The notes under the pieces: model-generated | Database searches by the model: none | What the model was told of the DNA's origin: nothing | What the model saw: only the letters and a program-made list of their open reading frames with translations | Source of the DNA: Clostridia bacterium | GTDB lineage: Bacteria; Bacillota_A; Clostridia; Oscillospirales; CAG-272 | Direction of reading: 5' to 3' | NCBI GenBank assembly: GCA_017626655.1 | Contig: JAGAIH010000486.1 | Location: 1-12,218 of the forward strand | DNA: 12,218 nt | Position numbers and translations under genes: made by a program | Part shown: positions 6,900 through 12,218 of the stretch, in pieces | How positions within the stretch are numbered: the first letter of the stretch is position 1 | How the letters are laid out: the number at the start of each line of letters is the position of its first letter

Positions 6900-6954
6900 T
6901 GGGTTTCGGTGAAATTTGTTAAGAAATCTTCAATATATTTCATCGAGTTCATAT

Positions 6955-7004
6955 AAAAAACTCCCGCCGCGTGCTTCCAGAGCCGAAAGCGAACGCTGCG
7001 GGAG
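6955..7004 (-). terminator. Intrinsic terminator of the predicted small RNA
   Basis: On the minus strand CUCCCGC (7004-6998) pairs with GCGGGAG (6967-6961). After an A/G mismatch, GCGU pairs with ACGC (6996-6993 with 6972-6969). After a 2-nt bulge, GCUU pairs with AAGC (6990-6987 with 6976-6973). Six U follow at 6960-6955. No protein gene on this strand ends here, which is why a short RNA is proposed. Confidence 0.8.
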
Positions 7005-7035
7005 GCGCTCGGGAAAAGCGAGAATACCCGAACGC
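6955..7035 (-). ncRNA. Predicted 81-nt two-hairpin small RNA divergent from the XRE gene
   Basis: A near-consensus promoter (7042-7070) predicts a start at 7035, and an intrinsic terminator ends in six U at 6955-6960. The RNA between them is almost wholly paired. The 5' hairpin is GCGUUCGGG (7035-7027) with CCCGAGCGC (7013-7005), 9 pairs including one G-U, and a 13-nt loop containing CUCGCUUUU. It abuts the 3' hairpin (7004-6961) with no gap. No RNA family known to me matches. The only ORF across it begins upstream of the predicted start and lacks an RBS. Loop bases CUCGCUUUU are complementary to AAAAGCGAG at 7503-7511, in the 5' arm of the XRE terminator. Function is unknown. Confidence 0.68.
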
Positions 7036-7041
7036 AGACAT

Positions 7042-7070
7042 ATTATAACTCTTAAAATGTAAGAAGTCAA
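7042..7070 (-). promoter_or_regulatory. Promoter of the predicted small RNA
   Basis: On the minus strand, TTGACT (7070-7065), a 17-nt spacer, and TATAAT (7047-7042). The spacer is almost entirely the palindrome TCTTACATTTTAAGA, a second copy of which sits on the XRE promoter. Confidence 0.8.
7050..7064. promoter_or_regulatory. Operator candidate 1 for the XRE repressor
   Basis: TCTTAAAATGTAAGA is a 15-bp palindrome with 5-bp arms (TCTTA / TAAGA). It lies between the -35 and -10 of the small-RNA promoter, where a bound repressor would block RNA polymerase. The near copy at 7120-7134 is centred 70 bp away. Confidence 0.6.
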
Positions 7071-7119
7071 TATATGAATTCACGAATTTACGGAATATTC
7101 ACGGAAACGGGAGCGCATA

Positions 7120-7134
7120 TCTTACAATATAAGA
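7120..7134. promoter_or_regulatory. Operator candidate 2, overlapping the XRE promoter
   Basis: TCTTACAATATAAGA has the same arms and length as the site at 7050-7064. It contains the likely -10 sequences TACAAT (7123-7128) and TATAAG (7128-7133) of the XRE gene. A -35 is poor: TTCACG at 7098-7103 with 19-nt spacing is the best seen. Autorepression by the XRE protein is the simplest inference. Confidence 0.6.
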
Positions 7135-7156
7135 AAAAGGATGTGAGGTATACACC

Positions 7157-7495
7157 ATGGATCAGATCCCGAACATTGGCCGCATACTCAAAAACACCCG
7201 TGAAGATCTAGACCTGACCCAGCTCAAGGTGATGGAGCTGACCGGAATCCACCATAAGACCCTGTCGGGCTACGAGAACGGCGTGGCCGAGCCCGATCTC
7301 CAGGTCCTGGCGACCCTGTGCCGCCTGTACCGCCTTTCCATGGACGTGGTCCTGGGCATCAAGCCTCCGCCCGACGCCCTGATGCTCTCCAAGCAGGAAA
7401 AAGCTTTGATCGGACAGTACCGTAAGCTCCCCTCGGACGGGCAAAAGGCACTGTCGGCTCTGCTGGACAGTCTGGACAGGACGAGCCCCGCGTGA
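7157..7495 (+). CDS. XRE-family helix-turn-helix transcriptional regulator
   Basis: This is a 112-aa protein. Residues 8-62 are a canonical HTH_3 domain: LKNTREDLDLTQLKVMELTG, then HHKTLSGYENG with the recognition helix, then DLQVLATLCRLYRLSMDVVLG. The C-terminal 79-108 (SKQEKALIGQYRKLPSDGQKALSALLDSL) is the short helical hairpin common in XRE regulators, probably for dimerisation. No peptidase or sensor domain is present, so the signal is unknown. The ATG at 7157 follows GTGAGGT, a modest RBS. A bidirectional terminator begins 7 bp after the stop. Paired palindromes on its own promoter and on the divergent small-RNA promoter suggest that it controls both. Confidence 0.9.
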   Translation: MDQIPNIGRILKNTREDLDLTQLKVMELTGIHHKTLSGYENGVAEPDLQVLATLCRLYRLSMDVVLGIKPPPDALMLSKQEKALIGQYRKLPSDGQKALSALLDSLDRTSPA

Positions 7496-7501
7496 TCCCA
7501 C

Positions 7502-7545
7502 AAAAAGCGAGTCCCCCCGCACGATTGCGCGAGAGGACTCTTTTT
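7502..7545. terminator. Bidirectional intrinsic terminator between XRE and putP
   Basis: AAAAA (7502-7506), GAGTCC (7509-7514), a loop region with a small inner CGC/GCG stem, GGACTC (7535-7540) and TTTTT (7541-7545). It reads as hairpin plus U-run on both strands and lies 7 bp after the XRE stop and 23 bp after the putP stop. It separates the convergent genes. Confidence 0.9.
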
Positions 7546-7567
7546 GTATGCTGAAGGGTCTGAGGGA

Positions 7568-9118
7568 TCAGAAGCCCTTGCAGTTTTCCTTGACCTCGTC
7601 GTAGGTATTGGTGATCTCCAGGGCAGGAGCGGGGGTCAGGAGAGACACCACCACGATGACGATGAGACCCACGATGAAGGCGGGGAGCAGCTCGTAGATA
7701 TCCAGGATGGTCCCGGCGCAGAGCTTGCGGACCACGAACTTCCAAACAAAGACGGTGACGCCGCCCGCGATCATGCCCGAGATGGCACCGTACTTGTTGG
7801 CGCGCTTCCAGAACAGGGCGCAGAGGATGACGGGACCGAAGGCCGCGCCAAAGCCCGCCCAGGCAAAGGACACGATGCGGAAGACCGAGCTGGAGGGGTC
7901 GGCGGCCAGGAAGATAGCCACGATGGAGATAACGATGACCGACACGCGGGCAATGATCATGTTGGTCTTGGTGGAGACCTTGACTCGGAATGCTTCCACG
8001 ATGAGGTTCTGGGACACCGAGGAGGCGGCGGCCAGGAGCTGGGAGTCGGCGGTGGACATGGTGGAGGCCAGGATGCCCGCCAGGATGATACCGCCCGTGA
8101 TGGCGGGAACGAAGCCGTAGGTACTGAGGAACTTGGCGATATCCACGATGATGGTCTCGGCGGCGGAGGCATCGGCATAGGTGGGGAGGATGCCGTTCTT
8201 CATGAGGGAATAGCCCACCACACCGATCAGCACGGCCACGCCCATGGAGATAACCACCCAGACAGAGGCCACGCGGCGGGAGGTCTTGAGCTTGTTCTCG
8301 TCCTCGATGGCCATGAAGCGGAGCAGGATGTGGGGCATACCGAAGTAGCCCAGACCCCAGGCCAGGGTGGAGGCGACGGGCAGGGCGCCGTAGGAGCCGG
8401 TCTCGCCCGTGGCTACGTTGAAGCCCTTGAAGAGGTCGAGGTAGCCGTCCAGACCCTGTACGTTGGCGAAGACCGCGTCAAATCCATGAACCAGACCCTC
8501 GGTGAAGCCCACCACCACGAAGAGGGCGATGGTCATGACGATGGACTGGACGAAGTCGGTGGTGGAGGCAGCCAGGAAGCCGCCCAGGGTGCAGTAGATG
8601 ACGATGACGGCGGCGGAGACCACCATGGCCAGCATGTAGTCGATGCCGAAGAGGGAGGAGAACAGCTTACCGCAGGCGGCAAAGCCCGAGGCGGTGTAGG
8701 GGATGAAGAAGATGACGATGAACAGGGCCGAGATGATGGTCAGGACCCGGCTCTTGTCCCCGAAGCGGCGGGAGAAGAAGTCGGGGATGGTGAAGGCGTC
8801 GATGCGGTGGGAGTACACGCGGAGACGCTTGGCTACGAAGAGCCAGTTGAGGTAGGTACCAATGGCCAGACCGATGGCGGTCCAGGAGGCCTCGGCGAGA
8901 CCCCCCATCATGGCAACGGCAGGGAGGCCCATGAGGAGCCAGCCGCTCATGTCCGAGGCCTCGGCGCTCATGGCGGTGACCAGGGGGCCCAGCTTACGGC
9001 CGCCCAGGAAGAAGTCTCCGGCGGTCTTGTTCTTTTTGGAAACGGCAACACCAATAGCCAGCATCATGCCCATGTACAGGACGATGGTCGCCAGCATGAT
9101 CCATTCCGAGATTTGCAT
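7568..9118 (-). CDS. putP: Sodium/proline symporter (SSS family)
   Basis: This 516-aa polytopic membrane protein imports L-proline with Na+. The segment SAEASDMSGWLLMGLPAVAM (51-70) is the PutP signature. Asp56 and Ser58 align with Na+-site Asp55 and Ser57 of E. coli PutP. Also seen are FFLGGRKLGP (37-46), RLRVYSHRIDAFTIPDFFSRRFG and the GGFLAASTTDFVQS region typical of TM6. Length agrees with the family (about 500). I chose the ATG at 9118 with AAAGGA 10 nt upstream. The 35 codons further upstream run through the promoter. An extended -10 lies at 9152-9160. Proline could serve as osmolyte or Stickland substrate; there is no put or pro operon nearby to decide. Confidence 0.93.
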   Translation of the reverse strand: MQISEWIMLATIVLYMGMMLAIGVAVSKKNKTAGDFFLGGRKLGPLVTAMSAEASDMSGWLLMGLPAVAMMGGLAEASWTAIGLAIGTYLNWLFVAKRLRVYSHRIDAFTIPDFFSRRFGDKSRVLTIISALFIVIFFIPYTASGFAACGKLFSSLFGIDYMLAMVVSAAVIVIYCTLGGFLAASTTDFVQSIVMTIALFVVVGFTEGLVHGFDAVFANVQGLDGYLDLFKGFNVATGETGSYGALPVASTLAWGLGYFGMPHILLRFMAIEDENKLKTSRRVASVWVVISMGVAVLIGVVGYSLMKNGILPTYADASAAETIIVDIAKFLSTYGFVPAITGGIILAGILASTMSTADSQLLAAASSVSQNLIVEAFRVKVSTKTNMIIARVSVIVISIVAIFLAADPSSSVFRIVSFAWAGFGAAFGPVILCALFWKRANKYGAISGMIAGGVTVFVWKFVVRKLCAGTILDIYELLPAFIVGLIVIVVVSLLTPAPALEITNTYDEVKENCKGF

Positions 9119-9151
9119 AACAGAATTCCTTTCGATCTCAAAAGATGTAAC

Positions 9152-9160
9152 ATTATAGCA
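9152..9160 (-). promoter_or_regulatory. Extended -10 promoter for putP
   Basis: On the minus strand, TGC followed by TATAAT (9157-9152), about 34 bp before the start codon. The -35 is weak (TTTCGG at 17 nt). The rest of the 9119-9381 gap is AT-rich. It holds a loose inverted repeat TTCAC (9298-9302) / GTGAA (9314-9318) and no clear terminator for the TetR gene. Confidence 0.65.
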
Positions 9161-9381
9161 CAAATCAAAATAGACCGAAATACAGAACCGATTATGTACG
9201 GAGAAATCGAAAATAAAAGCCAATTCGATGCAAAAATAATTGCTACGAAACGGATTTTGCTATAGACCGCAGTTCGGACTTTTTCTGTAAGTTAAAATTC
9301 ACTTAAAATTTTTGTGAAAAATTCCCAAAAACAAATTATGAAGGAGATGAGAAAGTATTCTTGCAAATAGGAAGGGGGGAC

Positions 9382-9978
9382 TTACTTCCTGTCGAGATCC
9401 CGATACCCCGCCAGAAACAGGGGCATGGTGCGGCGGCCGTACTCGGCCAGAGGGTACTGGCCCCCTACCAGACACCAGTCGTAGAGGATGGCCCGCTCCC
9501 ACAGGGCGAAGGTCTTGACCATCTCGTTGACCGAAAAGGCGGTGCCAAACTCCCCCGACTGTTGGCCCTCCGAGAAGATGGAGCGGAGCAGGCGGTAGTA
9601 GGTGCGGTCGTGATCCAACAGGTGCTTTTCGCTCTTGGTGACCAGCTGGGTGGAGAGGAGGCGGGTGAGCAGCTCCAGAGAGACGGTGTTTTCAATGAGG
9701 CGGAACAGCTCGTAGTTGAGGTAGAGGAGCTTGTCGGTGGCGGTCATCTCGGGGGTGAGGGAGTCGGTCAGCTCCTCGTACTTCTCGTCGAAGAGGTAGG
9801 ACAGGGAGGACAGGAGGGCGTCCTTACCGCTGAAGTAGTGGTAGAAGGACCCCTTGGAGGTGCCGGATTCGTAGACGATGTCGTCCACGGTGGTGTCCTC
9901 ATAGCCCTGCTCGTAGAACAGCTTCCAAGCCGCCGCTACGATCTTGGCCTTGGTGGTCTGGGTGCGCTTTTTTCTCAT
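9382..9978 (-). CDS. TetR-family transcriptional regulator
   Basis: This 198-aa protein has an N-terminal TetR DNA-binding domain (about 8-55). It reads KAKIVAAAWKLFYEQGYEDT, then TVDDIVYESGTSKGSFYHYF, the recognition helix of this family, then GKDALL. The all-helical C-terminal 60-198 would bind an unknown ligand and form the dimer. The ATG at 9978 has AAGGAGG 6 nt upstream. Its promoter is about 310 bp away at 10290-10318, with repeat element C between. It faces an alpha/beta hydrolase gene across a shared promoter region with an inverted repeat. TetR proteins often control a divergent neighbour, so that gene and itself are the likely targets. Confidence 0.93.
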   Translation of the reverse strand: MRKKRTQTTKAKIVAAAWKLFYEQGYEDTTVDDIVYESGTSKGSFYHYFSGKDALLSSLSYLFDEKYEELTDSLTPEMTATDKLLYLNYELFRLIENTVSLELLTRLLSTQLVTKSEKHLLDHDRTYYRLLRSIFSEGQQSGEFGTAFSVNEMVKTFALWERAILYDWCLVGGQYPLAEYGRRTMPLFLAGYRDLDRK

Positions 9979-9991
9979 GGTGGTCCTCCTT

Positions 9992-10274
9992 CAAATTTGG
10001 GTTTATCGGTCTGACGGAACAGAGTGGAATTGGGAAGGGTGACCCTCATCCACCGCTGCGCGGTCCCCCTTCCCCCGAGGGGAAGGTATTCGGCTCGTGC
10101 TTTTCGTTATCCCTGAAAAGCTATTGGTATCAGTACGTTTTTTGGTATCAGCCAAGGAAACGGCTGACGCATTGACCTTCCCCTCGGGGGAAGGGGGACC
10201 GCGATAGCGGTGGATGAGGGTCACCCAAAAACATACTGACCTGTTCCGTCAAACAGTTCGCTAAACCCCAATTA
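9992..10274. repeat. Composite inverted-repeat element C in the TetR leader
   Basis: The outer ends are CAAATTTGGGTTTATCGG (9992-10009) followed by TCTGACGGAACAG, and, inverted, AATTGGGGTTTAGCGAACTG followed by TTTGACGGAACAG. The inner arms 10037-10087 and 10175-10226 are near-perfect inverted repeats of about 51 bp. They differ mainly by GC versus ATC in a small loop (CCGCTGCGCGG / CCGCTATCGCGG). Each holds CCTTCCCC.CGGGGGAAGG-type palindromes. The spacer carries a direct repeat TTGGTATCAG (10124-10133 and 10142-10151) and a CAGCC/GGCTG stem. It begins only 13 bp from the TetR start codon. Confidence 0.85.
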
Positions 10275-10289
10275 CTCTTTTCTCCCTAC

Positions 10290-10318
10290 AGTATACCACA
10301 CAACCCCTTTTTTCGCAA
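10290..10318 (-). promoter_or_regulatory. Sigma-A promoter for the TetR gene
   Basis: On the minus strand, TTGCGA (10318-10313), a 17-nt spacer, and TATACT (10295-10290). It is the only good minus-strand promoter seen upstream of the TetR gene. If used, it gives a leader of about 300 nt that contains all of element C. Confidence 0.7.
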
Positions 10319-10339
10319 GAGCAAACCGAAAAATCTTGC
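10315..10339. promoter_or_regulatory. Operator candidate between the divergent TetR and hydrolase promoters
   Basis: GCAAGA (10315-10320) and TCTTGC (10334-10339) form a perfect inverted repeat with a 13-bp centre. Each arm overlaps the -35 of one of the divergent promoters, so a bound TetR dimer could block both. Part of the symmetry comes from the two TTGC-containing -35 boxes themselves. Confidence 0.4.
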
Positions 10340-10364
10340 ATTTTCCCGCAAAATATGCTACAAT
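10336..10364 (+). promoter_or_regulatory. Sigma-A promoter for the alpha/beta hydrolase gene
   Basis: TTGCAT (10336-10341), a 17-nt spacer ending in TGC, and TACAAT (10359-10364). The -10 is good and extended; the -35 is weak. The leader is about 22 nt. Confidence 0.7.
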
Positions 10365-10392
10365 AAAGCCATCAACTCCAAAGGAGGCTCCC

Positions 10393-11166
10393 ATGCGTCC
10401 CGACTATACCCTCTCCGACCGCGATTTCATCAACCCCGATACCATCGACCTCTACTGTAATACCAACGCCCACCTGCTGACTACCCCTCCCACCGCCTTC
10501 GTGTTGGAGCTTCCCGGCTTGGGCGGCGGCTCCTGCCTGGGCGGGTGCATGGACATCGCCCCCTATAACGGCCCCCTGTCAGGTGCGCTCGCCGAGAAGG
10601 GCATCCTCCAGGCCTACGTTTTCCCCGGCCCCTGGAGCTGGATGAACCGCGGCGCCGTCCGCATGGTCAACGCTCTGGTGGACGCCATCCGCGAGAAGTA
10701 TGGCCTCACCGAAAAAGCCCCCTGGGCGGTCATGGGAGGCAGCATGGGCGGTACGGGAGCCCTCCTTTACGCCGCCTCCCACGGCGGCGACTCCGCCTAC
10801 ACCCCCACCGCTTGTTTGGCCCACTGCCCCTGCGTGGACGTCCTGGATCGGGTGTACTGCGCCCCCGACGTCCCCCGCTCCCTCTTCCGCGCCGTGGCCG
10901 ACTACGAAATGCCCATCGCCGAGGCCTTGAAGACCCTTTCCCCCGTCTGCCGCGTGGATGATCTGCCCCGTATCCCCTACCATATCATCAACGACCTTTC
11001 CGACGAGCTGTTCCCTCCCGAGCAGATGGACGCCTACGTGGAGACTCTGCGCGGTAAGGGTCATACCATCACCTACCACCGCCTGCCAAACTGCCGCCAC
11101 GGGGAGCTGACGGGGGAGGAGTGGGAGGTCATTCGGGAGTTTTTGCTGGGGCATCTGGTGAAGTGA
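10393..11166 (+). CDS. Alpha/beta hydrolase (prolyl-oligopeptidase-like esterase/peptidase fold)
   Basis: This 257-aa cytoplasmic protein lacks a signal peptide. The nucleophile elbow is GGSMGG (115-120) with Ser117. The probable acid is Asp204 (NDLSDELFP, 200-208; Asp201 is an alternative), and the catalytic His is His236 in NCRHGE. The order and spacing fit the S9/dienelactone-hydrolase type of alpha/beta fold. ELPGLGGGSCLGG (39-51) supplies the usual oxyanion-loop region. The substrate is unknown. The ATG at 10393 has AAGGAGG 6 nt upstream. The frame opens earlier (10336), but that overlaps the promoter. It stands alone, divergent from the TetR gene, whose product may control it. No convincing U-run terminator was seen after it. 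Confidence 0.87.
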   Translation: MRPDYTLSDRDFINPDTIDLYCNTNAHLLTTPPTAFVLELPGLGGGSCLGGCMDIAPYNGPLSGALAEKGILQAYVFPGPWSWMNRGAVRMVNALVDAIREKYGLTEKAPWAVMGGSMGGTGALLYAASHGGDSAYTPTACLAHCPCVDVLDRVYCAPDVPRSLFRAVADYEMPIAEALKTLSPVCRVDDLPRIPYHIINDLSDELFPPEQMDAYVETLRGKGHTITYHRLPNCRHGELTGEEWEVIREFLLGHLVK

Positions 11167-11253
11167 AGCATACCTCTTTTGCGTGTATCATATAAGAGGA
11201 AGGGAAGCTCGTCAAGTCCTGCTGAAAAAGGGCCTTTTGGGCTTCCTAAAATT

Positions 11254-11275
11254 TTTTTGAAAAACTTTTCAAAAA
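11254..11275. repeat. AT-rich perfect inverted repeat upstream of the rrf2 promoter
   Basis: TTTTTGAAAA (11254-11263) and TTTTCAAAAA (11266-11275) are perfectly inverted around AC. The repeat ends 4 bp before the -35 hexamer at 11280, where an UP element would lie. It could also be the remains of a terminator for the hydrolase gene, but no G+C-rich stem is present. Confidence 0.5.
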
Positions 11276-11279
11276 CCTC

Positions 11280-11308
11280 TTGACAAAACCACCGAAATGG
11301 TGTATAAT
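11280..11308 (+). promoter_or_regulatory. Consensus sigma-A promoter for rrf2 and the rubrerythrin gene
   Basis: TTGACA (11280-11285), a 17-nt spacer, and TATAAT (11303-11308), both perfect. Palindromes in the spacer and just downstream imply repression. Confidence 0.92.
11290..11302. promoter_or_regulatory. Rrf2 operator candidate 1 (in promoter spacer)
   Basis: CACCGAAATGGTG is a 13-bp palindrome (CACC-N5-GGTG) filling the space between -35 and -10. The second copy is centred 26 bp downstream, about two and a half helical turns. Confidence 0.62.
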
Positions 11309-11315
11309 CAAATCA

Positions 11316-11328
11316 CACCAAAACGGTG
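11316..11328. promoter_or_regulatory. Rrf2 operator candidate 2 (downstream of -10)
   Basis: CACCAAAACGGTG has the same CACC-N5-GGTG form as the first site. It covers the region of the expected transcription start, fitting autorepression by the Rrf2 protein encoded next. Confidence 0.62.
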
Positions 11329-11358
11329 GCAATTAAAATCCGAAAGGAAAGGCCGACC

Positions 11359-11811
11359 ATGAAGATCACCCAGGAAGCGGATTACGCCCTGCGTATGATG
11401 TGCCTTCTGACCAAGGAGACCGCCCGGGGAAACACCCCCGTGGGCGCGGCGACTCTGGCCGAGGGCGTGGCCGTCCCTACCCGGTTCGGGCTCAAGATCC
11501 TGAACAAGCTCTCGGGGGCTGATCTGGTCAAGACCAGCCGCGGAGCCACGGGAGGCTACAGCCTGAACACCGACCCTAAGACCCTGACGGTCCGACGGGT
11601 CATCGAGGCGATCGACGGGCCCATCGAGATCAATCGGTGCCTGTCGGATACCCACCAATGTCTCAACAACCCCAATAAAGACTGCTGTCGACTGCACCAC
11701 GTCTTCGAGGAGCTGAACCGCCACATCACCGAACGGCTGGATCGGCTCACCGTCGCCACGGTGGTGGACGAGAGAGTGGGGCTGGGAGACCTCTTGGACA
11801 TCATACAGTAG
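11359..11811 (+). CDS. Rrf2-family (IscR/RirA-like) regulator with Fe-S cysteines
   Basis: This 150-aa regulator starts with the family N-terminus [18 protein letters not shown] winged helix follows, with [26 protein letters not shown] (44-69), the typical Rrf2 recognition and wing region. Cys94, Cys101 and Cys109/Cys110 (RCLSDTHQC, then NPNKDCC) lie where IscR, NsrR and RirA bind a [Fe-S] cluster. The cluster would sense oxygen, NO or iron status. The ATG at 11359 has AAAGGAAAGG upstream and gives the family-typical length; an earlier in-frame ATG does not fit. Two palindromes on its promoter suggest autoregulation. The reverse rubrerythrin begins 80 bp downstream with no terminator between, so they are likely one operon for oxidative-stress defence. 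Confidence 0.93.
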   Translation: MKITQEADYALRMMCLLTKETARGNTPVGAATLAEGVAVPTRFGLKILNKLSGADLVKTSRGATGGYSLNTDPKTLTVRRVIEAIDGPIEINRCLSDTHQCLNNPNKDCCRLHHVFEELNRHITERLDRLTVATVVDERVGLGDLLDIIQ

Positions 11812-11891
11812 AGCGTACCCCAACACAAGTAACTTTTGGGCGAAAAGCCCGCAACAAAATTCAAAATTTAAATTTCAGGAGGAATTACAAC

Positions 11892-12218
11892 ATGAAAAAG
11901 TGGAGATGCAAGGTCTGCGGTGAGATCATCGAGAGCGAGAACTACCCCGAGCAGTGCCCCAGATGCAAGGTCAAGGGCGAGGACAAGTTTGAAGAGGTCG
12001 TCGACAACAAGATGACCTGGGCCGCCGAGCACGTGGTCGGCGTGGCTAAGGGCGCACCCGACGCCATCATCGAGGGTCTGCGCGCCAACTTCGAGGGCGA
12101 GTGCTCCGAGGTCGGTATGTACCTGGCTATGGCCCGCGTGGCCGCCCGCGAGGGTTACCCCGAGATCGCCCTGTACTGGGAGAAGGCCGCCTATGAGGAG
12201 GCCGAGCACGCCGCTAAG
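11892..12218 (+). CDS. rbr: Reverse rubrerythrin, partial (runs off window end)
   Basis: The first 109 codons are present and open to the last base. Residues 1-35 are a rubredoxin domain with Fe ligands Cys6/Cys9 (CKVC) and Cys22/Cys25 (CPRC). A ferritin-like di-iron domain follows: [17 protein letters not shown] (61-77) with ligand Glu70, and EEAEH (102-106) with the ExxH pair Glu103/His106. The rubredoxin-first order is that of reverse rubrerythrins, which reduce H2O2 (and O2) at the expense of NADH via redox partners in clostridia. A strong RBS (AGGAGG) lies upstream. The second ExxH and the end of the protein lie outside the window. Position behind the Fe-S Rrf2 regulator fits oxygen or peroxide defence. 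Confidence 0.93.
   Translation, partial: MKKWRCKVCGEIIESENYPEQCPRCKVKGEDKFEEVVDNKMTWAAEHVVGVAKGAPDAIIEGLRANFEGECSEVGMYLAMARVAAREGYPEIALYWEKAAYEEAEHAAK

Noticed and set aside
6950..7041. 30-codon minus-strand ORF across the small-RNA region (ATG at 7041 to TGA at 6950)
   Set aside because: The ATG lies next to the -10 box, upstream of the expected start site, and has no ribosome binding site. The strong paired structure explains the region better.
7544..9265. 573-codon plus-strand open frame across putP
   Set aside because: The minus strand encodes an unmistakable PutP. The plus-strand product is compositionally biased and has no RBS.
2976..10274. CRISPR array
   Set aside because: The repeats are dispersed inverted pairs with long unequal gaps, and no regular short repeats or cas genes are present.
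11214..11258. Possible terminator after the hydrolase gene (GGGCCTTTTGGGC followed by seven T)
   Set aside because: By eye only about three base pairs form in the stem. The T-run is part of the AT-rich repeat before the rrf2 promoter.

Overview
The window most likely comes from an anaerobic gut-type Firmicute (Clostridia, probably Oscillospirales). The evidence is the G+C-rich coding sequence, strong AAGGAG-type ribosome binding sites, near-consensus sigma-A promoters, and an Rrf2 regulator directly upstream of a rubredoxin-first ('reverse') rubrerythrin. No taxonomic marker gene is present, so this is an inference.

Layout. Positions 1-6826 are read almost entirely on the minus strand. In transcription order (right to left) they hold a LURP-one-related protein, a NatA/NatB-type ABC exporter pair, an internally deleted GNAT acetyltransferase remnant, a 116-aa membrane protein, a 208-aa and a 428-aa orphan membrane protein, and a HAD phosphatase with a terminator-like leader hairpin. 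Positions 6955-7495 hold a compact divergent unit: a predicted 81-nt two-hairpin RNA on the minus strand and an XRE-family repressor on the plus strand. Two near-identical 15-bp palindromes lie on their two promoters. A bidirectional terminator separates the XRE gene from a convergent sodium/proline symporter (putP). A TetR regulator and an alpha/beta hydrolase are transcribed divergently from a shared promoter region carrying an inverted repeat. The right end is an Rrf2 regulator with two palindromic operator candidates in its own promoter, followed by the truncated reverse rubrerythrin gene.

Five intergenic gaps contain members of one composite inverted-repeat family: four complete copies of about 220-280 bp and one end cut by the window start. 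The ends are related (about AATTTGGGTTTATCG). The inner arms differ between copies but are inverted pairs within each copy. One copy sits between the TetR promoter and its ribosome binding site.

The best candidate for something undescribed is the XRE/small-RNA unit at 6955-7545. The RNA's limits are set by an almost perfect promoter and a strong terminator, it folds end to end, and its apical loop is complementary over 9 nt to the terminator arm of the XRE mRNA. Second is the composite element family, in which two copies show a compensatory change in a stem.
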